45,475 nt of DNA from a bacterium (GTDB lineage: Bacteria; Desulfobacterota; GWC2-55-46; S146-80; JALXFI01), in contig JALXFI010000331.1 in NCBI GenBank assembly GCA_027069035.1, forward strand, positions 1 to 45,475, written 5' to 3'. Under the pieces are notes generated by a model. The model ran no database searches. It saw only the letters and a program-made list of their open reading frames with translations, and was not told the DNA's origin. Positions 24,599-32,216 of the stretch are shown here, one piece after another; position 1 is the stretch's first letter; every line of letters begins with the position of its first letter. Made by a program: the position numbers and the translations under genes.

Positions 24599-25609
24599 CT
24601 ATTCCAAAAGGGCAGATGAGATTAACGTATACTTTGGAATATCCCTCTTTAACTTTTTACCAAGAAAATCATTTATTAATTCAAGTTGACTTTCAGGGGT
24701 AGAAGGAGTAAGAAATTGGAGGTCATTTATTGTAAGTATATCCCCCTTTGACAAAGCCCTTCTTGAGTAAATTCCACGCCTTTTCCTAAATCTCTGACTT
24801 ACTTCGGATGTAGAGGGGACCTTAACCCCATCTCCGATAGCTTTTTCATAATTACGGACAAAAGAAACTAACCTTTTTAGCTCATCTGGTGAAGCTGAAC
24901 AGGCATGGTCTGGACCGGTCAGACTCTTATCCAGTGTAAAATGTTTTTCTATCACTTTTGCACCCATACAAACTGCTGCAAAAGCAATCTCTATACCAAC
25001 TGTATGATCAGAAAAACCATACGGATAGTTAAAGGTGGTAGCAAGAAGAGGTATAGCAGAAAGGTTACACTCTTCAATTGTGGTAGGATAACAGGAGACA
25101 CAATGTAAAATAATGATCTGTTTGTTTCCTTCCTCTTCAATCCATCTTACCGCAGTAGCAACCTCATTAAGGTAGCTCATACCGGTCGACAATATTATAG
25201 GTCTACCAAGTCTTGCCGCACTTTTAATAAGTTCTTTATAATTAAGATCCATTGAAGCAATTTTTACCGCTGGAGAGTTAATATTTTTAAGGAACTGAAT
25301 ATCTTCAAGAGATTCAGGTGTAGAAAATATTACACCATCTCTTTTTCTTGTATATTCGAATAAAAAAGCGTAATCTTCATAACTCAATTCACACATCTTA
25401 GCTGTTTTAAAACCAGGGTTGTCAGGATGTATAAAGTTTTCTGTTTTATAAGTCTGAATTTTCACCGCATTGGCTCCACACTCAAGTGCTGCATCTATAG
25501 TTTCACAGGCCAGTTTAACATCGCCATTATGATTGATGCCTATCTCAGCTATTATGTAAGCAAGCGATTCATCGCCTATTCTTTTGCCAGATATATCAAC
25601 ACATTCCAT
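24599..25609 (-). CDS. neuB: NeuB-family nonulosonic acid synthase, copy 1
   Basis: A 336-residue PEP-condensing synthase. The TIM-barrel part has IIAEIGINHNGD (19-30), AVKIQTYKTENF, ILSTGMSYLNEV, LHCVSCYPTT, GFSDHTVG and IEKHFTLDKS, with the metal-binding His residues in the SDHT and EKHFT segments. The C-terminal SAF/antifreeze-like domain (about 280-336) includes RRGIYSRRAL with the Arg that reaches into the partner subunit. The family makes sialic, legionaminic or pseudaminic acid from PEP and a free amino sugar; which one is not readable here. AAAGGT precedes the ATG. The PseG-like partner is next. Confidence 0.9.
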   Translation of the reverse strand: MECVDISGKRIGDESLAYIIAEIGINHNGDVKLACETIDAALECGANAVKIQTYKTENFIHPDNPGFKTAKMCELSYEDYAFLFEYTRKRDGVIFSTPESLEDIQFLKNINSPAVKIASMDLNYKELIKSAARLGRPIILSTGMSYLNEVATAVRWIEEEGNKQIIILHCVSCYPTTIEECNLSAIPLLATTFNYPYGFSDHTVGIEIAFAAVCMGAKVIEKHFTLDKSLTGPDHACSASPDELKRLVSFVRNYEKAIGDGVKVPSTSEVSQRFRKRRGIYSRRALSKGDILTINDLQFLTPSTPESQLELINDFLGKKLKRDIPKYTLISSALLE

Positions 25610-25636
25610 ATGTTTACCTTTAAAAACTTTTAAGAC

Positions 25637-27010
25637 TTAATAAGTGTTGAGAATAATATCAAGTTCTTCTTGATTAAACTTACGTAACACTTCAGGTTTT
25701 AATTGATAAGGGTCAAACTCTATATTATATTTATGCATAAACTCACTCTGCTCGCCAAAAAAGACTGTCCGCTTCATTCCATAATCTTCAATTATAGTAA
25801 AACCAAACCTTCTGTAATCAAGGGTTTGCTTCTTTCTATTAAAGTCACCAGCAGGATTGCCTGCAGGAATAACAATCGATGACTCAAGTCCCTCAAAAGA
25901 ACTATTGAATATATCTATTTTACCCTGGTTCTTCTTATCAAGATAAAAGAGTATGGTCTCTCTTACTTCAAAGGGTGTTATAATACCTTTGATCTTTAGA
26001 TCAGAAGCTTTAATACTTTCCGGACAAAAAACAATAAATGGAACACCTATCTCTTCTTCAAATAATCCCCACAGATAATCGTCAGGTAGCTTTCTGATGA
26101 GTGTATCTCTGCTTGGAAGTTTGCCGAATTTGCCATGTTCACCTAATGAATAACCATGATCAGAGAAAAGAAAAAGCAAAGTATCCTCAAGAAAACCCAT
26201 TCTGTATATCTCCTCAATAAAAGACGCAATACTATCTGAGACCTTCCTGTGAAGTTCAGAGTACATATTGAGTATCTCCTTGTTCTGTTCAGGGCTATAG
26301 TAATCTGCATTCACATAGATAGGGTCATCAAGTTCCACCTCTCCTCCATCTATACGATATGTCCATGGTTCATGAGGTTCCCATATATCTACCCATAACA
26401 TAAAAGGCTTTGATTCCATCTTTCTGTATCCCTTAAGCCACCTTTCTGCCGAATTTAAGACTTCCTCATGAAAAGGCTTATCCATTCTTGTTAAGCTTCT
26501 ATACTTAGCTCTAGTAGGTTTGGCAACATACCGATAAAATTGTTCATTATATTTCAATGGAACTTGTTCAGGGAAATTATAAAGCCCCATGTAATTACCT
26601 TTAGTCTCGCTCCACACAGGATGTCCAGCAATCCATTCAATACCTTGAAATCCTTGAAAAAGGTTAAATCTCATGTAATGAGGCACATCTGTTATACACT
26701 GTGTTGCAGTCCCGCTATCTGATAACCTCCCTGCGAGGGTCTCAGCGTTTTCGGGAATAGGTTCAAAATAACCATACTTCCAGTAGGGTATCCCTTCAAA
26801 GAAATCCCTTCTAAATTGAACAGTTGGATAGGAAACTGGAAAAAACTTATCATGAACAAGTGTATTACCATGTTTCTTTATAAAATCACTTAGGCTATCT
26901 TCTATCCGTAGGTCTTCAAGGATTGGATTCTTACTTTCGTAGATCCTTAAAAAATCTTTTCTATATGTATCAACACAAATTACTATGACATTGTTTACAG
27001 TTTCTGACAT
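25637..27010 (-). CDS. Sulfatase/alkaline phosphatase-superfamily protein without FGly cysteine
   Basis: A 457-residue protein of the sulfatase fold. Metal-site segments are VIVICVDTYRKDF (8-20) and FSDHGYSLGEHGKFG later, plus WVDIWEPHEPW in the middle. The usual C/S-x-P-S/A-R sulfatase motif appears as FPVSYPTVQFRRDFFEG (57-73), so the nucleophile would be Ser60 or Thr63 and no Cys is available for formylglycine formation. It may be a phospho-group transferase or hydrolase rather than a sulfatase. No signal peptide is visible, suggesting a cytoplasmic role. The start has GGAGGT and overlaps the WbqC gene by 16 bases. Confidence 0.75.
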   Translation of the reverse strand: MSETVNNVIVICVDTYRKDFLRIYESKNPILEDLRIEDSLSDFIKKHGNTLVHDKFFPVSYPTVQFRRDFFEGIPYWKYGYFEPIPENAETLAGRLSDSGTATQCITDVPHYMRFNLFQGFQGIEWIAGHPVWSETKGNYMGLYNFPEQVPLKYNEQFYRYVAKPTRAKYRSLTRMDKPFHEEVLNSAERWLKGYRKMESKPFMLWVDIWEPHEPWTYRIDGGEVELDDPIYVNADYYSPEQNKEILNMYSELHRKVSDSIASFIEEIYRMGFLEDTLLFLFSDHGYSLGEHGKFGKLPSRDTLIRKLPDDYLWGLFEEEIGVPFIVFCPESIKASDLKIKGIITPFEVRETILFYLDKKNQGKIDIFNSSFEGLESSIVIPAGNPAGDFNRKKQTLDYRRFGFTIIEDYGMKRTVFFGEQSEFMHKYNIEFDPYQLKPEVLRKFNQEELDIILNTY

Positions 27011-27744
27011 TCAATACCTCCAGATTTAGACCCTATGTAAGGATTTAAGTCCATTAAATATTTTTTTAAAGCAACTCCACCACAATTAAAAAGAAAATCA
27101 ATAACAGAAAGGTTTGGAATAAATTTAGAGCCAATTTGAGGATATTCATGTAACTCAAACTCCTGGAACTTAACCTCAATATGATTTCTCTTAAAATCAT
27201 CTAAGATTAGATATTCTTTCCCAGATTGTCCCGACAAATAAACACCTGCTTTAACTTTATTGCATATATCTAATATTAATTGACTTGCTTTTGAGACCAC
27301 GTCAAGCTTAGAACTTCTGACAATCTCAAGCTCAAAGTCAGAAATATCAAGTACAAACTCGATCAAAGAGAAATTAAAGTCAGCCAGAAATTTATGCTTT
27401 TGTCTATATATCTTCTCAAAAGAAGGGAAAATCTGATCGAAATATGGTGTTTTGTTATAGCAATGGTAAATACTTTTTAAATTTTTATCTTGCCAGTTCT
27501 CATTATAACTGATTTCTATATCTGAAATTAAGGTGTCTCTGGGGGCCTGTTTTATAGGTACAGTTATCCAGATATCTCTATCTTTATTTCTAATCTTGTT
27601 TCTATTTTCGAAATGTCTTCTTTTGAACTGAACACTATCAAGTATAACGTATATATCTGCATGAAATAATTTATGCCAAAATCCAAGCCATGGCAAGTGT
27701 TCTGGTTGATGTATTGTGCATATCTTTTGTCGCTCAACATACAT
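26995..27744 (-). CDS. WbqC-family protein
   Basis: A 249-residue protein with the family signature IHQPEHLPWLGFWHKLFHAD (11-30), then YVILDSVQFKRRHFENRNKI and a C-terminal YLSGQSGKEYL plus HEYPQIG. WbqC-like proteins (PF08889) are common in O-antigen loci; the name comes from a Pseudomonas O-antigen gene, and a role in attaching or forming an amino acid or amide on a sugar has been suggested, but no biochemistry is settled. Here it is six bases downstream of the amidotransferase gene, and the pair may act together. Confidence 0.82.
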   Translation of the reverse strand: MYVERQKICTIHQPEHLPWLGFWHKLFHADIYVILDSVQFKRRHFENRNKIRNKDRDIWITVPIKQAPRDTLISDIEISYNENWQDKNLKSIYHCYNKTPYFDQIFPSFEKIYRQKHKFLADFNFSLIEFVLDISDFELEIVRSSKLDVVSKASQLILDICNKVKAGVYLSGQSGKEYLILDDFKRNHIEVKFQEFELHEYPQIGSKFIPNLSVIDFLFNCGGVALKKYLMDLNPYIGSKSGGIECQKL

Positions 27745-27749
27745 CTCTT

Positions 27750-29432
27750 CTATTTTACTGAAAAAACCTTTTTCCAGTCATTATAAACCATCTCTTTATA
27801 AAAAGTTCTATCATATTCACTAAGTTTGCTCTTATTAATTAAAGATGGCTTATACCACTTATTTATTGGAGCAATAAATCCTCTTTTATCAGTTCTGAAC
27901 GCAACCTCCTTAGGGATATATTTTGAAGCAACTTTTTTAAATATGTATTTTGTTATTCCATCTTTGATTTTGAAATTTGAAGATATACTAAAAGCAAAGG
28001 ATATTAAACGCGGATCCAAAAACGGTGACCTGTTCTCAATACTATGTGCCATACTCATCCTGTCTGCCATATGCAAAAGAACCTGCATGCTTGTACAAAA
28101 ATCTGTATATCCCATACCATGAACAACTCCATCGAAAGGCTCAAAACACTTCTCTGTTATACTCTCCACATAAGAGTTAATTATTTCATCATTGGCATCC
28201 TGGTATCTATTAATTAATCTTGCATATCTTTTACTCGGTTTATCATAATACTTTTTTATAAGTGGGAAATAATTGCTCATTGCGGGAAGATTATATATCT
28301 GTTCATCATGGTGTATAATGAGGTATCTATGATAACCACCAAACAACTCATCAACTCCTTCACCTGATAAAATGACTTTGACATATTTTGAAGCCTCTTT
28401 TAAGATACAAAACATATTAAAGCTCGACCACGTGCATGGAAAATCTAAATGATAGATTATTGTCTCTCTGTATTCTTCAAAATCTTCTTTTGTGGGTCTT
28501 ACGATGATTAGCTCTTGATTAATAGCATTTGCAGTCATCTTCGCATATTTTAATTCATCATATTGCTCACCATAATTATAGAAATCATAAGTAAGTGTAA
28601 ATATATAGCGGGGCTTTGCAATAACCGACAACAGTGAGCTATCCACACCTCCACTTAATAAACACCCAAAATCGTATACTGAATTCCCTGTTCTGATCGC
28701 TATAGCATCCTTTATAAGCATTTCTAATTCTTCGGTGGTCTCTTCTTCACTTTCTGGAACATTTGAATATAGGTTATCTTCAATGCGCCAGTAAGTCTTA
28801 TGTAATATTTCCTCTCCATCATATATTAAGTACTCCCCTGGTAAAATTGAGTATATATTCTTGAAAAGTGTATCTCTATCAGAGCATATCTCAAATGCCT
28901 TGTATGAATAACAATCTTTGTTTTCAACCGCATCAACAATAGTTAGAAGTGATTTAATCTCACTTGCAAAGAAAAAACCTTTCTCATTGCTCGTATAATA
29001 TATATTTTTCTCTCCAGCAATATCCCTGCACAAAATTAATTGCTTTTTATTCTTATCATAAATTGCAATGGCAAACATACCATTTATTTTTGGTAAAACA
29101 TTTAATCCCCACTCTTCATAGGCATGGAGGATGGTTTCGGCGTCAGAATCATTCATAAAAATATGAGCACTTGAAAGTCTTTTTCTTAATTCTCTATGAT
29201 TATATATCTCACCATTATAAACTAAGAGGATAGAACCATCTTCATTTGTGTATGGTATTGAATGCTTTTCATTATCAATAATAGAGAGCCTGACCATTCC
29301 CATAGATATATTATTAAAAACCACATACTCCTCTTGATCAGGTCCCCGATGTCTTATCTTAAGCAACATCTCTGAGGTCAACTTATTCAAGTCGAGTCTT
29401 TTTTTAGCAACAATGCCTACTATTCCACACAT
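27750..29432 (-). CDS. asnB: Asparagine synthase-type glutamine amidotransferase, copy 2
   Basis: 560 residues from the ATG at 29432. An upstream GTG at 29450 gives a longer frame, but the nucleophile Cys must follow the initiator Met, so MCGIVG is the true start; GGAGGTGAT lies in the end of the upstream gene. Motifs are RLSIID (48-53), NGEIYNH (73-79) and LSGGVDSS (259-266). As with the copy at 2356, amidation of a sugar carboxylate is the likely role; the adjacent dehydrogenase relative, PIG-L deacetylase and WbqC support a sugar substrate. It is about 70 residues shorter than the first copy. Confidence 0.88.
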   Translation of the reverse strand: MCGIVGIVAKKRLDLNKLTSEMLLKIRHRGPDQEEYVVFNNISMGMVRLSIIDNEKHSIPYTNEDGSILLVYNGEIYNHRELRKRLSSAHIFMNDSDAETILHAYEEWGLNVLPKINGMFAIAIYDKNKKQLILCRDIAGEKNIYYTSNEKGFFFASEIKSLLTIVDAVENKDCYSYKAFEICSDRDTLFKNIYSILPGEYLIYDGEEILHKTYWRIEDNLYSNVPESEEETTEELEMLIKDAIAIRTGNSVYDFGCLLSGGVDSSLLSVIAKPRYIFTLTYDFYNYGEQYDELKYAKMTANAINQELIIVRPTKEDFEEYRETIIYHLDFPCTWSSFNMFCILKEASKYVKVILSGEGVDELFGGYHRYLIIHHDEQIYNLPAMSNYFPLIKKYYDKPSKRYARLINRYQDANDEIINSYVESITEKCFEPFDGVVHGMGYTDFCTSMQVLLHMADRMSMAHSIENRSPFLDPRLISFAFSISSNFKIKDGITKYIFKKVASKYIPKEVAFRTDKRGFIAPINKWYKPSLINKSKLSEYDRTFYKEMVYNDWKKVFSVK

Positions 29433-29433
29433 C

Positions 29434-30750
29434 TTATTCCCAGGTATCACCTCCGAGTAATGTATATTTTAATCCATTTTCGTTCAGCTTATACCTCGAC
29501 CAAACCTCACATGTATCCATTACAATCTTTGTATCTTTTAAATATCTCTTCAATTTAGAACAACTTATCTTTTTATACTTACTATGAGCTGTAAGTACCA
29601 AGACAGCATCGAAAGAAGAGATATCTTCTGGAAAATCAACCACTTGAGTCTGAGTTATCTCATATAACGTAGCCTTTGAATACATAGGATCATTTATACC
29701 AACCTTTATACCTTTATCAGAAAATAGTTCTATAAATCTCAATGCAGGACTGTTGAGATGAAGTCTTGAATCAGGTCTATAAGACAACCCAAGAATTAGA
29801 ACCGACGACACTTTCTGAGAAAGAACCCTCTCAGAAATTATCTGAATCATTTCATAGTCTGTTCTCATTGCTTCATTTAATAGAGTTAAGCTCTCTGGCA
29901 CCTTGCTCGCTTCAGACAGGAAATAACTTGACATGGGAAAGTTAAATCCACCTATACCAGCCGTAGGGCGATATTCGTTAAGCTCAGGATGGGTTGCTGC
30001 AAGTTGTATCACCTTGTTGATGTTACACCCTGGAAATGCCTGAGAAAGTTGGTTTGCAAATGCCATATTTATATATTGAAATGAATTCTCAACACATCTC
30101 GCAAGTTCTACTTCAAAAAAGTTTTCAACTGTCACAATATTATCGTCGATAAGCTCGCAAATTTCCTTAGCCACTAACAGCGATTTATTATCATGACTGC
30201 CGATTAGTCTCCCTAAAGAAACATTCTTAACGTAAGGGTTATAATCCCAATCTCTTCTTGGAGCAACTACCATCAAGTAATCTTTACCTAAAGACTTGCC
30301 TGCCTCACTCAACGCAGGTATAACTATCTCCTCCATCGTTCCTGGTAGAAATGACGACTCCAATATTATTATTGGCTTGAGATTGTTTCTTAATATTGGG
30401 ATATCTTTGAGCTTATTAAGGACATTATAAAGATTTTGATATGTTGGTTTACCAGCCTTCTCCACGGGTACACATAAGAAGTGAACGAGTATGTCTTTTA
30501 GATTTATATTATCAATAGTTTTTAATGAACAATTCTCAAGCTCACCTTCCACAACCACATCATAAGCCCAGTATGTTTTTCTTAATTCTTTAAAATGTTG
30601 CTCTAATTGCTCAATAGTTTTATATTTTGTATCAATTAATATACAACTAATTCCTAATTCTGAATACTTTATTAAGGTATAATATCCTAAATATCCACTC
30701 CCCCATATCGCTATAGAGAAATTATTGTTAAGTAATTCTTTTGTATACAT
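29434..30750 (-). CDS. UDP-glucose/GDP-mannose dehydrogenase-family protein lacking the catalytic cysteine
   Basis: This 438-residue protein has the family's layout: a Rossmann loop IAIWGSGYLG (13-22), ESSFLPGTMEE (131-141), ELARCVENSFQYINMAFANQ (215-234) and a C-terminal nucleotide-binding domain with LGLSYRPDSR (320-329). In active enzymes a G-x-G-G-x-C-x-P segment supplies the thiol that oxidises C6. Here it reads AGIGGFNFPMSSYFL (264-278), with Asn270 in the Cys position. The family's conserved Lys and Arg near residues 325-330 are also changed. A standard four-electron oxidation seems unlikely; another redox or binding role is possible. AGGAG precedes the ATG by seven bases. Confidence 0.8.
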   Translation of the reverse strand: MYTKELLNNNFSIAIWGSGYLGYYTLIKYSELGISCILIDTKYKTIEQLEQHFKELRKTYWAYDVVVEGELENCSLKTIDNINLKDILVHFLCVPVEKAGKPTYQNLYNVLNKLKDIPILRNNLKPIIILESSFLPGTMEEIVIPALSEAGKSLGKDYLMVVAPRRDWDYNPYVKNVSLGRLIGSHDNKSLLVAKEICELIDDNIVTVENFFEVELARCVENSFQYINMAFANQLSQAFPGCNINKVIQLAATHPELNEYRPTAGIGGFNFPMSSYFLSEASKVPESLTLLNEAMRTDYEMIQIISERVLSQKVSSVLILGLSYRPDSRLHLNSPALRFIELFSDKGIKVGINDPMYSKATLYEITQTQVVDFPEDISSFDAVLVLTAHSKYKKISCSKLKRYLKDTKIVMDTCEVWSRYKLNENGLKYTLLGGDTWE

Positions 30751-30772
30751 AGTTCTACTCCTTTTTAGATAC

Positions 30773-31426
30773 TCAGATTATCATATTATAAACTTCAAAA
30801 CCTTCGGCATATCTACCACCACATCTTGCCCCTCTAACAGCAGCTAATCCAAATATCGCCTCCTTCGAGAAATAATCTGAAGTAGTAGTAACACCATTGT
30901 ACTGTGAAGTATATGATGCTATAGCTTCCACTTTTTTCGTAATATCTTGCTCAGAAAGACGGATGAACAGATTCGGATTAAAACCATAGGCACTATTTAT
31001 TATTTCATATCCCAACACAGTCTCTCTCTTAAAGGCTTTCAAGGCAGATATTGATACAGTTCTATGATCCTGATGCACATCATTATAAGTAGGGACAAAT
31101 ACAATGTCAGGTTTAAATTCTTTCTTTATACGGTAAAGTTCTTCAAGAATTAGTTGTCTATACTCTGGGAATAACTGCCCTGCAATTTCAAAATTTATCT
31201 CTAAGTTATCATCGTTTAATCCAAGATAATGAAGGGCATTTTTTTGTTCATCAATTAATCTGTCTTCCTGAATTTCTCCACGAAATGATTTTCTGTTGGC
31301 TGTGAGGGCTAAAACATAAATCTCTGCATTCTTAGAATATTTTGCAATTGTTCCACCACACCCAAATTCTATATCATCCATGTGTGCAGATATGCATAAT
31401 ATGTTCTTACCATTCAAATCTATCAT
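30773..31426 (-). CDS. PIG-L/LmbE-family N-acetyl sugar deacetylase
   Basis: A 217-residue zinc-dependent deacetylase with CISAHMDDIEFGCGGT (11-26), where His15 and Asp18 are metal ligands and Asp17 is the likely base, and VHQDHRTV (117-124) with His121. The usual AHPDDE is AHMDDI, a mild variant. Family members remove N-acetyl groups from GlcNAc-containing metabolites, lipids or antibiotics. The start has AGAGGTAGAG upstream. In this operon it may deacetylate a nucleotide sugar or a lipid-linked amino sugar so that another acyl group can be attached. Confidence 0.87.
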   Translation of the reverse strand: MIDLNGKNILCISAHMDDIEFGCGGTIAKYSKNAEIYVLALTANRKSFRGEIQEDRLIDEQKNALHYLGLNDDNLEINFEIAGQLFPEYRQLILEELYRIKKEFKPDIVFVPTYNDVHQDHRTVSISALKAFKRETVLGYEIINSAYGFNPNLFIRLSEQDITKKVEAIASYTSQYNGVTTTSDYFSKEAIFGLAAVRGARCGGRYAEGFEVYNMII

Positions 31427-31442
31427 AACATCTCTACCTCTA

Positions 31443-32210
31443 TTATACCTTTAAGAAAAGCCTGTCATAAGCATCTATCACGTTTTTAAGGTTCAACTGC
31501 TTTGAGTTCTCTCTCAGGAAGTTAACAATCTTAACAATCCTTTTATAATCCTCAGGCGTATCCATCGTAATTCTAACATCAGGTCGATTCTGCCAGTCTT
31601 TAGCATGTAGAGTTACGACATTAAAGTTATCTATATTCTCATGTATATAATCTACAACATGTTCGAAATGATTAGACTTATATGCCTTTTGATGAGATAT
31701 TTTTAGTGCTTTCAAGGTAACAATCTCTTCTTGAGCCCCAACTGGGAGATTTTTGATATATGTATAGTCTGCCTTTAGTGTCAAATGCTCTGCCAACATC
31801 CGTGCTGTTGAATTCATATCTGTTAAAGGGTCATCAGCTGTTGCTCTAACGATATCAGTTACACCAAAGTTTTCTGCACATTCAATATACCTCTTAAGCA
31901 CATTATCACTACTACCTGTTATATATTGCATCTTATAATCATCCAAAATAAGTCTTACAAGTTCTGCTTCTCTCTCTTCAGAAAGAGCCACATAAACCCT
32001 CTCTGTATCAAAATAATGTAAAAATCTCTTTACCAGAAAAACGATAGCAGGCATTCCAAATATTGGAGCTAATATCTTCGCATGAAGTCTTGAAGACCTT
32101 ATCCTTGCCTGGATAATAATTCCCCAACTTTTAGAGCTGGTAATTATATCTCTCTCTTTCTGCAAATCTTTACTCTTTTGTAGTGTTTCGACAAATAAAT
32201 TGTCTTTCAT
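31443..32210 (-). CDS. SpsF-like cytidylyltransferase, divergent
   Basis: This 255-residue protein matches SpsF-type CMP transferases of spore-coat and surface polysaccharide loci: IIIQARIRSSRLHAKIL (about 31-47), YVALSEEREAELV, YITGSSDNVLKRYIE and IVRATADDPLTDMN. The loop normally reads QARMGSTRLPGKV; here Gly becomes Arg and Pro-Gly becomes His-Ala, so nucleotide binding may be altered. The first 30 residues are an extra charged N-terminal tail. It lies between the GT-B-like protein and the PIG-L gene, with short gaps. Confidence 0.75.
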   Translation of the reverse strand: MKDNLFVETLQKSKDLQKERDIITSSKSWGIIIQARIRSSRLHAKILAPIFGMPAIVFLVKRFLHYFDTERVYVALSEEREAELVRLILDDYKMQYITGSSDNVLKRYIECAENFGVTDIVRATADDPLTDMNSTARMLAEHLTLKADYTYIKNLPVGAQEEIVTLKALKISHQKAYKSNHFEHVVDYIHENIDNFNVVTLHAKDWQNRPDVRITMDTPEDYKRIVKIVNFLRENSKQLNLKNVIDAYDRLFLKV

Positions 32211-32216
32211 AGCTAC

